The position numbers and the translations under genes are program-made. The notes under the pieces are model-generated. The model saw nothing but the letters and a program-made list of their open reading frames with translations, made no database searches and had not been told where the DNA came from. This document shows, one piece after another, positions 16,359-25,363 of a stretch of DNA of 64,000 nt. Position 1 is the first letter of the stretch, and each line of letters starts with the position of its first letter. Source of the stretch: an uncultured Lachnospiraceae bacterium (GTDB taxonomy: Bacteria; Bacillota; Clostridia; Lachnospirales; Lachnospiraceae). The stretch covers positions 1-64,000 of the forward strand of contig CAJURT010000016.1 of NCBI GenBank assembly GCA_910588875.1, in the 5' to 3' direction.

Positions 16359-17198
16359 ATGATTGTATTAAAAGGGGCAGAGGTTTCTGCCAAAATCAAG
16401 GATGAAGTACAAACAATGCTCAACAGACTGGATGGGCCGGTGCCCAGGCTGGCCATTGTCCGTGTGGGAAAGAATCCGGACGATATATCCTATGAACGCG
16501 GAGCCACAAAAAAGCTGGAAAGCTTCGGCCTGAGGGTAAGTTCCCATGTATACCCGGCAGATATCAGCGACGCCGCATTCAAGGAGGCCTTCCGCACAGT
16601 GAATGAGGACAAAGACGTGGACGGGATCCTGCTGCTGCGCCCGCTGCCAAAACAGGTCTGCGAGAAGGATATAGAGGAAATGATCCTCCCGGAAAAAGAC
16701 CTCGACGGCATTTCCCCCACAAATATTGCCAAGGTTTTTGCCGGTGATACATCCGGCTTTGCACCCTGCACAGCCGAAGCCGTGATAGAAGCCTTAAAGC
16801 AGAATCAGATCGAAATCACCGGGAAACGGGTGGTAATCGTAGGCCGCAGCATGGTGGTGGGAAAGCCTCTTTCCATGCTGATGTTAAAGGAGAATGCCAC
16901 CGTGACTGTATGTCACACACGCACAAAAGACCTCAAAGGAACCTGCCGGGGGGCAGAGATCCTAGTTGCCGCCGCGGGCCGCGCCCGGATGTTAAACCAG
17001 GAATATACCGGCAAGGGCGCCATAGTCGTGGATGTAGGCATCAATGTAGACGAAAACGGAACGCTATGCGGGGATGTGGACTTTGAAAGCATCCAGGAAA
17101 CGGCCGCCATGGCAACCCCCGTGCCAGGGGGCATCGGCACAGTGACCACAGCCGTACTGGCAAAACACCTGGTACAGGCTGCCTGTAAGAACCGGTAG
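16359..17198 (+). CDS. folD: FolD, methylenetetrahydrofolate dehydrogenase with altered cyclohydrolase site
   Basis: The 279-residue protein has the FolD fold: the N-terminal catalytic domain, the KDLDGISPTN loop (113-122), and the Rossmann domain with GRSMVVGKPLSMLML and the C-terminal PVPGGIGTVTTAVL. It should oxidise methylene-THF to methenyl-THF with NAD(P). Aligning by the YxxxK motif, Y45 is kept but the catalytic Lys (K54 in E. coli) is Ala49. The Gln of VQLPLP is Leu93 (LLRPLP). Both residues serve the cyclohydrolase step, so this protein is likely dehydrogenase-only, with FchA next door supplying hydrolysis. The alignment was done by eye. Confidence 0.93.
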   Translation: MIVLKGAEVSAKIKDEVQTMLNRLDGPVPRLAIVRVGKNPDDISYERGATKKLESFGLRVSSHVYPADISDAAFKEAFRTVNEDKDVDGILLLRPLPKQVCEKDIEEMILPEKDLDGISPTNIAKVFAGDTSGFAPCTAEAVIEALKQNQIEITGKRVVIVGRSMVVGKPLSMLMLKENATVTVCHTRTKDLKGTCRGAEILVAAAGRARMLNQEYTGKGAIVVDVGINVDENGTLCGDVDFESIQETAAMATPVPGGIGTVTTAVLAKHLVQAACKNR

Positions 17199-17292
17199 AT
17201 CTTTTCATGGCACAGGCAAAGCCTTCACAAGACCCGGATCAGGCACATATCACAACAGGCACACAACGATAAACAAAAAGGGGGAGCCAAAA

Positions 17293-17922
17293 ATGGCAAA
17301 AATATTATTAGTAAACGGAAGCTGCAACCTGGAAGGATGCACCTACACGGCACTGCGGGAGATCGCAGATACCCTGGAAAAAGAAGGTTTGGAAGCAGAC
17401 ATCTTCCAGTTAGGGAAGGAGCCGGTCCGCGACTGCATAGGATGCGGGGGATGTGCAAAGCTTGGAAAATGCGTTTTTGATGACAACCAGGTGAACACGT
17501 TTGTGGAACTGGCACGCCAGGCCGACGGATTTGTATTCGGAACTCCTGTATACTACGCACATCCCAGCGGCAGGATTCTCTCGTTCCTCGACCGGGCATT
17601 CTATTCCGGCAGCAGTGCATTTGCCTTCAAGCCAGGCGCCGCAATAGCCTCTGCCAGACGGGCAGGGACTACCGCTTCCTTAGACGTCCTAAATAAGTAT
17701 TTCACCATCAACCGGATGCCCATGGTGTCCTCCAATTACTGGAATATGGTACACGGAAACACCCCCGAGGAAGTCCGCCAGGATCTGGAAGGCCTCCAGA
17801 TCATGCGGGGAATCGGCCAGAATATGGCCTGGATCGTAAAATGCATCCAGGCCGGGCAAAATGCAGGGATCGGGTATCCGCAGACGGAGGCGAAGGTTAA
17901 GACTAATTTTATTAGAGGGTAA
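17293..17922 (+). CDS. Flavodoxin-family NAD(P)H-dependent oxidoreductase / iron-sulfur flavoprotein-like
   Basis: The 209-residue protein starts AKILLVNGSCNLEGCTYTAL, an FMN phosphate-binding loop of flavodoxin-like reductases. It contains a compact cysteine cluster, CIGCGGCAKLGKC (near residues 51-63), resembling that of iron-sulfur flavoproteins, and GTPVYYAHPSG, a flavin-ring loop. It may carry FMN with or without a 4Fe-4S cluster and transfer electrons in the cytoplasm. GGGGGAG precedes the ATG. It lies 94 bases after folD and may be cotranscribed. The electron partner is unknown. Confidence 0.85.
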   Translation: MAKILLVNGSCNLEGCTYTALREIADTLEKEGLEADIFQLGKEPVRDCIGCGGCAKLGKCVFDDNQVNTFVELARQADGFVFGTPVYYAHPSGRILSFLDRAFYSGSSAFAFKPGAAIASARRAGTTASLDVLNKYFTINRMPMVSSNYWNMVHGNTPEEVRQDLEGLQIMRGIGQNMAWIVKCIQAGQNAGIGYPQTEAKVKTNFIRG

Positions 17923-17984
17923 ATACCGGAGAGGGGGGGTACGCCTTGGAAGAGGAGGGGGAGGCGTCCGCTGGGTTTGTATGG

Positions 17985-18048
17985 CTTTAGGGGTGTATAA
18001 CTTTAAGGTTATATGTCTTTAAGATTATATACCTTTAGGGTTATATAA
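17985..18048. repeat. 16-bp tandem repeat, four copies
   Basis: Four head-to-tail 16-base units start CTTTA and are rich in TTATA (17985-18000, 18001-18016, 18017-18032, 18033-18048). They lie in the long gap before the ABC-F gene. No ORF or hairpin explains them. Confidence 0.85.
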
Positions 18049-18155
18049 TATTTTATTGGGGGATTATGGGAATAGTTTTTATGATCTGGATCTATAGGTT
18101 TAGGCAGCCTGGGAGAAAAAGGGAGGGCTTACCTGCGGATATATCGATATACTGC

Positions 18156-18182
18156 GATATGCCTGATATACCTGATATGCCT
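18156..18182. repeat. 9-bp tandem repeat, three copies
   Basis: Three units GATATGCCT, GATATACCT and GATATGCCT lie at 18156-18182, just upstream of a weak promoter match for the ABC-F gene. They could be regulator half-sites. Confidence 0.7.
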
Positions 18183-18197
18183 GAAGACATATAGCGG

Positions 18198-18603
18198 TAG
18201 ACAACTGGGGGAAAATGTGATATCATGGGTGGGTAGCAGCAAAATCAGGCAGTACTTAGTAAAGGAAAGGGGTGGAAGGATGAAGTAAGTTTCCTGTGAA
18301 AATAACGTTATAGCAGAAGGCATGTGTACTTTTTCCGTACACATGGTTGTTTTTGTTGCTTGTTATGCAGGAATATTACTTTATCTCCACCTCTGTTTTG
18401 TTATAGAACCCATATTGCATAGACGGTTTTTTCAGGAACCGCAGATGTCAGTGGCTGCTCGTAAGCGCTGTGGCTTGCCACGGCCGGGGTGGCTCCTGAC
18501 GGAATTTAAGATAAAATATGGGCTTTTTCCGGATAGAAACAGTTGTGGGAAATTCCTGCGGCTGTTTTTTTGTGGCCATCTGGCCATGAACGGAGGGATG
18601 TAT
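18198..18603 (+). promoter_or_regulatory. Promoter and long attenuator leader of the ABC-F gene
   Basis: TAGACA (18198-18203) and TATCAT (18221-18226), 17 bases apart, give a leader of about 370 bases. It contains a possible two-codon ORF (ATG AAG TAA at 18280-18288) behind GGTGGAAGG, an inverted repeat (18322-18329 with 18337-18344), and a terminator hairpin just before the gene. This layout matches ribosome-controlled attenuation known for several antibiotic-resistance ABC-F genes. Confidence 0.6.
18539..18571 (+). terminator. Intrinsic terminator in the ABC-F leader (attenuator)
   Basis: An 11-base stem (18539-18549 with 18555-18565, several G-U pairs) has a 5-base loop and is followed by seven T. 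It lies about 33 bases before the ABC-F start codon, so it should stop transcription unless an upstream event prevents folding. Confidence 0.8.
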
Positions 18604-20145
18604 ATGTCATTGATACAGGTTTCGGATCTTTCCTTCACCTATGAGGGAAGCTTTGATCCCGTATTTGAAGAGGTGTCATTTCAGATTGACACGGATTGGA
18701 AACTGGGGCTGACAGGGAGAAACGGAAGGGGGAAAACCACTCTCTTGCGGCTTTTGCAAGGAGGGCTAACCTATACCGGTTCCATTTCAGCCTCTGTGCG
18801 TTTTGATTATTTTCCATGCCCGGTGAAGGACCCCTCACTGATGGCCTATGAGGTTCTGGAGAATCTCCCCGGCAGTGACCGGTATGAGTTCTGGGAACTT
18901 CTGCGGGAACTGGGGAGGCTTCAGGTGGCGGAGGAGATATTGTACCGGCCATTTAAGTCTTTGTCCGGAGGGGAGCGTACCAAATTACTGCTGGCTGCCC
19001 TGTTTTTGCAGAAGAATTTCCTGCTGATCGATGAGCCCACCAACCATCTGGACCAGGAGGGCAGGAGGCTGGTAAGCCGGTATTTAAGTAGTAAAAAGGG
19101 ATTTATCCTGGTATCCCATGACAGAGTGTTCCTTGATGGGTGTGTAGATCACATCCTGGCTGTCAACCGGACTGGGATCGAAGTGCAGAAGGGTAACTTT
19201 TCATCCTGGCGGGAAAACAAACGGAGGCAGGATGCCTTTGAACTTGCAGAGAATGACCGCCTGAAAAAGGATATCCGCCGTCTCCAGGCGGCAGCACGCC
19301 AGTCAGGAAACTGGGCAGAAAAGGTTGAGGGGCAAAAAATCGGTCGGAACCCCAAAAAAGAAGAAACCTTTATTGGAACCCGCTCCTATATCGGAGAAAA
19401 ATCACGCCGCATGCAGCAGCGGAGAAAAAATCTGGAACGGCGCCAAAACCGTGCCATTGAAGAAAAGGAAAAGCTGCTTAAAAACATAGAAACGGCAGAG
19501 GACTTAAAGCTGTTTTTCCTTTCCCACCACTCCCAAAAGCTGGCTGTCTTAGAACATGTGGAGGTGGGATACGGCTGCCCGCCGAAGCCGGTATGCAAAG
19601 AAGTCTCCCTGGAAATATGCCAGGGACAACGAATTTTTTTGCAGGGAAAAAACGGATGCGGGAAATCAAGCATCCTGAAACTGATCCTGGATTGGGAGGA
19701 GTTTTCCGGCGCATATCATAATGGCGCCGAAGTTCAACTGTGCAAAGGAAGCCTGTGGCGGGCCGGAGGATTGAAAATCTCCTATGTATCCCAGGAAACC
19801 TCCTTCCTTGTGGGAGGCCTGCGGGAATATAGCCTGGCCTGCGGCGTGGAGGAACGGCTTTTTATGGCTCTTTTGCGCAAGCTGGGCTTTTCCCGGGAAC
19901 AGTTTGAAAAACCCATGGAGGATTACAGTGAAGGCCAGAAAAAGAAGGTGCTCCTGGCACGCAGCCTGTGTGAGCAGGCCCATCTTTATGTCTGGGATGA
20001 ACCTCTCAATTATATTGATTTGGATTCACGGATACAGATTGAAGAATTGATTATGAAATTCAGGCCTACTATGCTTCTGGTGGAACATGATGAAGCATTT
20101 ACTGAAAAAGTGGCCACACACAAAGTGGCCTTGGAACCATCCTGA
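18604..20145 (+). CDS. ABC-F ribosomal protection ATPase, Lsa-like
   Basis: The start at 18604 (MSLIQVSDLSFTYEG) is set by GGAGGG six bases upstream; the frame is open further upstream but lacks a ribosome site. The 513-residue protein has two ABC ATPase domains and no membrane segment. NBD1 has GRNGRGKT, LSGGERTK and LLIDEPTNHLD. NBD2 has GKNGCGKS, YSEGQKKK and VWDEPLNYID. Between them is a charged linker. The opening MSLIQV...YEGSFDPVFE and IDTDWKLGLTGRNGRGKTT resemble Lsa proteins, which bind the ribosomal E-site and dislodge lincosamides, streptogramin A and pleuromutilins. Resistance is inferred; translation-factor ABC-F roles cannot be excluded. The attenuator in its leader supports antibiotic induction. 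Confidence 0.88.
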   Translation: MSLIQVSDLSFTYEGSFDPVFEEVSFQIDTDWKLGLTGRNGRGKTTLLRLLQGGLTYTGSISASVRFDYFPCPVKDPSLMAYEVLENLPGSDRYEFWELLRELGRLQVAEEILYRPFKSLSGGERTKLLLAALFLQKNFLLIDEPTNHLDQEGRRLVSRYLSSKKGFILVSHDRVFLDGCVDHILAVNRTGIEVQKGNFSSWRENKRRQDAFELAENDRLKKDIRRLQAAARQSGNWAEKVEGQKIGRNPKKEETFIGTRSYIGEKSRRMQQRRKNLERRQNRAIEEKEKLLKNIETAEDLKLFFLSHHSQKLAVLEHVEVGYGCPPKPVCKEVSLEICQGQRIFLQGKNGCGKSSILKLILDWEEFSGAYHNGAEVQLCKGSLWRAGGLKISYVSQETSFLVGGLREYSLACGVEERLFMALLRKLGFSREQFEKPMEDYSEGQKKKVLLARSLCEQAHLYVWDEPLNYIDLDSRIQIEELIMKFRPTMLLVEHDEAFTEKVATHKVALEPS

Positions 20146-20175
20146 CCCCAGGCGGCGCATTCTGTGCGCTGCCTG
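20146..20175. terminator. Hairpin between convergent ABC-F and GNAT genes
   Basis: CAGGCGGCGCA and TGCGCTGCCTG pair (one G-U) around a short loop, followed by TTTCAT. It is placed between two converging genes; the U-tract is short. Confidence 0.5.
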
Positions 20176-20195
20176 TTTCATATGCCCTCCGGATA

Positions 20196-20699
20196 TCAGC
20201 CTTTTGGCATATCCGCCCTTTGGAAAGCAAGCCTTTCATCCCCATTCTCCAAATAGATAATGCCGCAATACTGAAAACCGTTCTTTTCCAGCATCTTCTG
20301 CATCGGGATATTGTCCCGGTGGGTATCAATCCTCAGGTTATGGCCGCATTGTTCCAAACACCAGCCGACACAGAAGGATGCCGTACCCTTGCGGATCCCC
20401 GGCGCCGCCACCCGGTGCATAACCCCATAGGGCTCCTCATTGGCCCAGGCTCCCTCATAAATACTGGCATAATTCGGCTCCTGTTCCACGGAAAAATAGA
20501 AAATCCCCAGGACTTGTCCGTCCTCCACGCACAAATAACTCCGTCCCCTTTGGATGTCATCTATGATCTGTTCTTTTGGAGGGTGATTGTCCCCCCATTG
20601 GGTAGGGTTACCATGGTCTTTCATGAATTGCCTTGCCATAGCATAGAGTTCCATGGCCCTGCCAAGGTCTGCCATCGTAGTTTTTCGGATCTCCATCAT
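20196..20699 (-). CDS. GNAT-family N-acetyltransferase
   Basis: The 167-residue protein fits the GNAT fold. The opening MMEIRKTTMADLGRAMELY, strand SYLCVEDGQVLGIFYF, acetyl-CoA loop region around PGIRKGTASFCVGWC, and the C-terminal NIPMQKMLEKNGFQYCGIIYL match the family. It should transfer an acetyl group from acetyl-CoA to an amine; the acceptor is unknown. AAGGAAAGG precedes the start. The gene is convergent with the ABC-F gene and upstream lies the radical SAM gene on the same strand with a gap of 65 bases. Confidence 0.88.
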   Translation of the reverse strand: MMEIRKTTMADLGRAMELYAMARQFMKDHGNPTQWGDNHPPKEQIIDDIQRGRSYLCVEDGQVLGIFYFSVEQEPNYASIYEGAWANEEPYGVMHRVAAPGIRKGTASFCVGWCLEQCGHNLRIDTHRDNIPMQKMLEKNGFQYCGIIYLENGDERLAFQRADMPKG

Positions 20700-20764
20700 G
20701 TTTTACCTTTCCTTCTGGATATCAAAATTTATAGCGGTCCGGCAATCAAACCGCCATATCCATT

Positions 20765-21667
20765 TCACGGTTCTATCATATCAAATAACCGAAGCTGTGT
20801 CATCTGATATTTTTTCTGATACGCAGATATGATGTCCTTCATTTGATAGAGAATCTTATAGCGTTGGCATTCCTCGGCAAAAATCTTCCACAAATGAGCG
20901 GCTGCCGGGCTGCGGCACTCATACTGGTATCCATACCGGCGCCGGTAGCGGTCTGCCAGCCCCTGCCCGGGAAAAAGCTGCTCCAATCGGGCATAATACC
21001 AGTCACGCTGGTTTCCCCGCAGGGTCATGCCAAATGCCGCATAGATAAAACGCGCCCCCGCCTCATGGGCACGGCGCACAATGGCGAGGATGTTTTCTTC
21101 GCTGTCCTCCAGCCAGGGAAGCACCGGCATCAACAAAATCCCGCTGAAAATCCCTGCCTGCCCTAGGGCTTCCACCATCGCAAAACGGTCACTGGAAACC
21201 GGAACGCCAGGCTCCAGCTTCTTGCTGAGGGCATCGTCGGCTGTAGTGACTGTCACCTTGCACAGGACCGGCGAATGTTCCCGAATGGTCTGCAAAACAT
21301 CAAGATCCCTGAGCATCAAGGTACTCTTAGTCGCTATCGCCGCCCCGAAATTAAAGGCATCGATCAGTTCCAGGACATGGCGGGTCAGCAAAAGTTCCTT
21401 CTCAAACGGGTTATAAGGGTCGCTCATGGCTCCGGTTCCCACCACGCCGTTTTTTACCTTGCGCCGCAGGTCGTTGCGGATAATCATCAATGCATTTTCC
21501 TTGGCACGCACCCGGTCAAAGTCCTCGATATGGTAGCAGTCAGAACGGCTGTCACAGTAGATACAGCCGTGGCTGCATCCCCGATAGATATTCATATTGT
21601 AGTCAATGCCAAACCACTCCCGGCTTTTCGTGGCAGTGACAATCGTTTTTGCAGGGATGTATTCCAT
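20765..21667 (-). CDS. SPL-family radical SAM protein
   Basis: The 300-residue protein has the motif C31-x3-C35-x2-C38 (CSHGCIYC), which binds a 4Fe-4S cluster and S-adenosylmethionine. The start, MEYIPAKTIVTATKS, and the surrounding NIYRGCSHGCIYCD are typical of SplB-like radical SAM proteins annotated with spore photoproduct lyase, though these shorter members are not shown to repair DNA. The TIM-barrel core follows, with GVVGTGAMSDPYNP and GVPVSSDRF. It acts in the cytoplasm; substrate unknown. Confidence 0.85.
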   Translation of the reverse strand: MEYIPAKTIVTATKSREWFGIDYNMNIYRGCSHGCIYCDSRSDCYHIEDFDRVRAKENALMIIRNDLRRKVKNGVVGTGAMSDPYNPFEKELLLTRHVLELIDAFNFGAAIATKSTLMLRDLDVLQTIREHSPVLCKVTVTTADDALSKKLEPGVPVSSDRFAMVEALGQAGIFSGILLMPVLPWLEDSEENILAIVRRAHEAGARFIYAAFGMTLRGNQRDWYYARLEQLFPGQGLADRYRRRYGYQYECRSPAAAHLWKIFAEECQRYKILYQMKDIISAYQKKYQMTQLRLFDMIEP

Positions 21668-21854
21668 GGCTGTCTCCTTTGTGTGAATATGGTTCCCTTC
21701 CTTCTTTCTCCCTATTATACAAAATCAAGCCGCAATATACAATCATCATTTTCCCACCACAAAAGAAGGCAAAAAATCAAATCCCATTTGAATATCCCAT
21801 AATACAAAGATCCCGCTGCCAGGCTGTCTTTAGCATTCCCGGCAGCGGGATCTC

Positions 21855-22232
21855 TCATCTCAATTCCCCACTCTTCTCCTGCTCCCAATGATCCACAATC
21901 ACGCTGGGCGCATAGACAAACATCATATGCATTTCCGCCTCCCCGGTATTATGGAGGGCATGCTTTGCGCCGGAAGGGATAAAAATGCAGTCCCCCTCCT
22001 TCACCATCTGTTTCTCCCCGTCCACGACCATCACACCGGTTCCCTTCAGGATGGTGTAGGACTCCACCGTCTCATGCTCATGCTCCGGGATCCCGCCCTC
22101 CTGATAGATCACCACATAGCCCTGGCAGAATTTCTCCCCCTTCATGGCCCCGTTCTGCCCCAGAATCACACGGGTACGCCGGCCGGCCGGAAATTCCGTG
22201 CCCTCCACGTCCCAGATATTTATCTTTTCCAT
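21855..22232 (-). CDS. Cupin-domain protein
   Basis: This 125-residue protein has a single conserved beta-barrel. The first cupin motif appears as GGIPEHEHETVESYTILKG with metal ligands HEH and E. The second is GDCIFIPSGAKHALHN with His. Small cupins of this kind are isomerases, epimerases or sensors of sugar acids and other small ligands. It is the last gene of the LacI/TRAP catabolic operon, 91 bases after the regulator, so it probably acts on the same substrate. Confidence 0.85.
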   Translation of the reverse strand: MEKINIWDVEGTEFPAGRRTRVILGQNGAMKGEKFCQGYVVIYQEGGIPEHEHETVESYTILKGTGVMVVDGEKQMVKEGDCIFIPSGAKHALHNTGEAEMHMMFVYAPSVIVDHWEQEKSGELR

Positions 22233-22323
22233 CTCCGTCTACTCCTTTTTCCTAAATTCCCGTGAACCATCCGCCCGATATCAGCGCCCTCTGCCCACAG
22301 CACCAATCACGGTCCCCGCCTGT

Positions 22324-23331
22324 TCACTCCTTTGCCCCAATCTCCCTCACCGACTCCCGGACAATCAGCCTCCCCTTAAAATAGGTACGGCTCGCCGGTG
22401 CACAGGTCTGGGAGCGCATCTGCTCCGCCAGCTTCTCAAAGATCACCTCCGAGGTGTCCGCCAGGGAATGCCGCAGGGTGGTAAGGGGCGGATCCAGGTA
22501 CTTCACCGAAGGGATATCGTCAAACCCCACCACGGAAATATCATCCGGTATCCGCAGGCCGCTCTTGGTGATCCCCCGGTAAACGCCAAAAGCCATAAAA
22601 TCATTAAACATAAAAACAGCCGTAGGCCTGTCCTCCGCCTTCATCAGTTCCAGGGTTTTCACATAGGCATCATCCTCGGACTCCACATCCTTCACCATGT
22701 ACTTCCCATAGTCCCGAATCCCATACTCCTCAAACACCTTCAGACACCCGGCCAGCCGCTCCCTGTTATACTGCCGGTCCTTGTCATTGATATACAGAGC
22801 GATCTTCCGGTGCCCCTTCCCGGCCAGGTACTTCACCGCCTGGTAGGAGGCATCCACATTGTCAATATTGATACAGGGAGCATCCACATCAAAGGTACGG
22901 TTCACAATCACCATGGGGATATCCCCGATATAAGGCTTCACATGCTCAATATTTTCCGTGGATGCAATATACAGAATTCCATCCACAAACAAATACTTCA
23001 GGGTAGCGAAATACTCCTCCTCCTTCTTGGCATCCCCCAGGGCATCACACAGGATCAGGGAATATCCGGCCTCCATGGCACAGACCTCCATATATTTCAC
23101 TACCTCCGGATAGTAGGGATTCATAATGTCAGGAATAATCAGCCCGATCAGGCGGCTTCCCCCCCGTTTCAGGCTCCGGGCCGCCAGGTTCGGCTTGTAA
23201 TTCAGTTCACTGACCGCCCTCAGAATCTTCGCTTTTTTCTCCGGCTCCACATAGGCCGCTCCTGATAATGCCCTTGACACCGTGCTGGGGGAAACTCCGG
23301 CATATTTGGCAACATCACGAATCCCTACCAT
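22324..23331 (-). CDS. LacI-family transcriptional regulator of the TRAP/oxidoreductase operon
   Basis: The start is placed at 23331 (MVGIRDVAKYAGVSPSTVSRAL), where GAGAGGTG precedes the ATG; a longer ORF extends to 23403. The 335-residue product has a LacI helix-turn-helix (about 4-25), hinge helix (LNYKPNLAARSLKRG), and a periplasmic-binding-protein-like ligand domain. It should repress at palindromes of GalR/LacI type and respond to a sugar or sugar acid. Two such sites lie in the promoter at 30691-30742. The gene follows the FAD oxidoreductase gene in the same operon. Confidence 0.93.
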   Translation of the reverse strand: MVGIRDVAKYAGVSPSTVSRALSGAAYVEPEKKAKILRAVSELNYKPNLAARSLKRGGSRLIGLIIPDIMNPYYPEVVKYMEVCAMEAGYSLILCDALGDAKKEEEYFATLKYLFVDGILYIASTENIEHVKPYIGDIPMVIVNRTFDVDAPCINIDNVDASYQAVKYLAGKGHRKIALYINDKDRQYNRERLAGCLKVFEEYGIRDYGKYMVKDVESEDDAYVKTLELMKAEDRPTAVFMFNDFMAFGVYRGITKSGLRIPDDISVVGFDDIPSVKYLDPPLTTLRHSLADTSEVIFEKLAEQMRSQTCAPASRTYFKGRLIVRESVREIGAKE

Positions 23332-23366
23332 TGCTGCACCTCTCTCATTTTCTGTTTGGAATACTT

Positions 23367-25346
23367 TTACCTTATAATAACATTTTCCCGGTAATTTTTC
23401 CATACATTTTCAAACCAGTTATTTTCCTCTGGCACAGGCCGAACCGGCCGCCACCATATCCGGCAGCTAATGGATGCCCTGTCATAGGATATTTCCTGAA
23501 GGGTTGCAGTATCTGTCTCCTTTGTTATGTTTCTGAATTCCTCCCCCAGCCGGTCATTGGGCAGGGTTCCCTGAGAATGATAGACCAGGCAGGAGCCCCG
23601 GCTGATGCCCACCTTTTCGTCATAATCAGCCATTGCCTGAAGGTACACAAACTGGCTGACCAACAACTGCCTCAGCTTGTACAGATCCTTTAACTCCCCG
23701 GGTGCGGACAGCCTGTGGCATTTCCCAAGAGCCTCCCACTGCGCCCTGTTTTCCCGGATGGCCTTTTTAAGCCCGCTCCCGGAGCGGATGCTGGCCCCAT
23801 ATTGGGTCATCCTTCTGCGTAATTGTAAAAGTTCCTCCTTGACTGCGATTGCTTCTCCTCCCGGGCTTAAGGCCTCCTTTCCAAACCGGATTTCCTCCTC
23901 AATCTCTTTCTGGTGAAGTCTCATGAACTCCTCCTTATCCGGCGGAAGCCCCGGATAATTGGCCGCAATGTACTGGCTGGCTCTCAATCCCCCCACCTGC
24001 CCCGCATTCAGGGCGCTCCCCCCGGGACGGTACACCCCGTGGGAACCGTTCACCTCCCCGACGGCAAAAAGATGCGGGATGCTGCTCTCCCACCACTGGT
24101 TGCCCCCAATCCCCCCATTGTTGTGCTGGGCGCACAGGGCAATCTCCAGATACTCCCTGGAAATGTCAATCCCGTGGCTTTTATAAACCTCTATGGCGCC
24201 TGGATTCATATGCTTCAACCGGAGATAAGGCGTCCTTTGCAGGGCATCACAGTTTTCTAAGTACTCCCGGGCCTCCCCCACCAGGTGAGCCGGGGAAAAG
24301 TCTCCCTCCTCCTCCAGTTCCGAGGGATTCCGGGTAAAATCAAGATACACCCTTCTTCCCCTGAGAACGGTTTCTTGATAGACCAAAAGATCAATCAATG
24401 AGGATCCAAAGTCTCTGGCCTTGCGGGGATCAAACGGCCACTGGTATCCCTTCAAAAAAGTAGCTGTCACCAGCTGCTCCGGGCTGTCAAAGAATTCCCT
24501 CAGAAATTCCCTCTCATCCTCCCCCTTGTCATCCAGGGATACATACCGGGGAATGCACTGCTGAAAGGTTCCCGACAGATTCCACCGGAATTTCACGGAG
24601 GCAATGCCAAACTGGGATTCCGTCAGGTTCTTGGCCACAGCCCCTGCCTCCAGGACCACCCCCATTCCCCCGGTCTGGCTCACCGGGTAAACGCTGGACT
24701 GATACATCCCCGCCTCCCCCCCGGTAGCCCAGATCACATTTTCCGCAGCAAACACGGCAAACCGTTCCCCCTCATCCCCGCATTTTCTCTTGTTCAGGGC
24801 AAGGATGCCCCGGGCCCGCTTTTTCTCCCCCTCCCCCTCCGTAAAAATCCGCACAGCCTGATACCCGTCAAACACAGGGATTCCCTTCTCTTGCACCTGG
24901 CGTTCCAGGCATTCCGTCATATACTTTGAGGTCAAAGGCCCCGCAGAGGTTCCCCGGGACAGGGGATCATGGTCGGTCTTATATCCCACATAACCACCGC
25001 TCTGGTTGAAAGGAAAAGGAACCCCGATATCCACCAGGTGAAAAAATGCCCGCAGGGAACCCGCCGCCTCTGCCAGAGCCAGATCCCCGTCCACACAGCC
25101 GCCCGCAAAAAGATCCTTTGCCATCTGCCCCACACTGTCCGGCTCCTGTCCGCACAAGGTCAACTTATAATAGGTCTGCTTATCCGACCCCGTATTCCTG
25201 GAGGTGCCCATCAGACGACCCTCCGTCACCATGGCAATCTCCTTCTGCCCCAGCTTAAAAAGGGCAAGAGCCGCATTATAACCCGCTGCCCCGGTTCCCA
25301 CAACAATCGTATTATATCTAAAAAAGGGTATAGTTTTCCTGTCCAT
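23367..25346 (-). CDS. FAD-dependent oxidoreductase, fumarate-reductase/succinate-dehydrogenase flavoprotein-like
   Basis: The 659-residue protein begins with an FAD-binding Rossmann motif (TIVVGTGAAGYNAALAL, near 13-29). It has SDKQTYYKLTLCG and GTSAGPLTSKYMTECLE in the flavin domain, GEVNGSHGVYRPGGSALN near the end of the FAD domain, and a helical C-terminal domain. This is the FrdA/SdhA/AprA/L-aspartate-oxidase superfamily. No iron-sulfur or membrane subunit is adjacent, so it is probably a soluble oxidoreductase for a sugar-acid intermediate. It starts 17 bases after the SDR gene and is transcribed toward the LacI gene. The substrate cannot be told from sequence. Confidence 0.85.
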   Translation of the reverse strand: MDRKTIPFFRYNTIVVGTGAAGYNAALALFKLGQKEIAMVTEGRLMGTSRNTGSDKQTYYKLTLCGQEPDSVGQMAKDLFAGGCVDGDLALAEAAGSLRAFFHLVDIGVPFPFNQSGGYVGYKTDHDPLSRGTSAGPLTSKYMTECLERQVQEKGIPVFDGYQAVRIFTEGEGEKKRARGILALNKRKCGDEGERFAVFAAENVIWATGGEAGMYQSSVYPVSQTGGMGVVLEAGAVAKNLTESQFGIASVKFRWNLSGTFQQCIPRYVSLDDKGEDEREFLREFFDSPEQLVTATFLKGYQWPFDPRKARDFGSSLIDLLVYQETVLRGRRVYLDFTRNPSELEEEGDFSPAHLVGEAREYLENCDALQRTPYLRLKHMNPGAIEVYKSHGIDISREYLEIALCAQHNNGGIGGNQWWESSIPHLFAVGEVNGSHGVYRPGGSALNAGQVGGLRASQYIAANYPGLPPDKEEFMRLHQKEIEEEIRFGKEALSPGGEAIAVKEELLQLRRRMTQYGASIRSGSGLKKAIRENRAQWEALGKCHRLSAPGELKDLYKLRQLLVSQFVYLQAMADYDEKVGISRGSCLVYHSQGTLPNDRLGEEFRNITKETDTATLQEISYDRASISCRIWWRPVRPVPEENNWFENVWKNYRENVIIR

Positions 25347-25363
25347 TCTTCCTTGTCCATATC

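Noticed and set aside
18322..18603. In-frame upstream extension of the ABC-F protein
   Set aside because: The frame is open, but the extension lacks a ribosome site and resembles no ABC-F protein; the GGAGGG-driven ATG at 18604 begins the Lsa-like sequence.
22233..22323. Extra gene between cupin and LacI
   Set aside because: The gap of about 90 bases holds no ORF with coding character.
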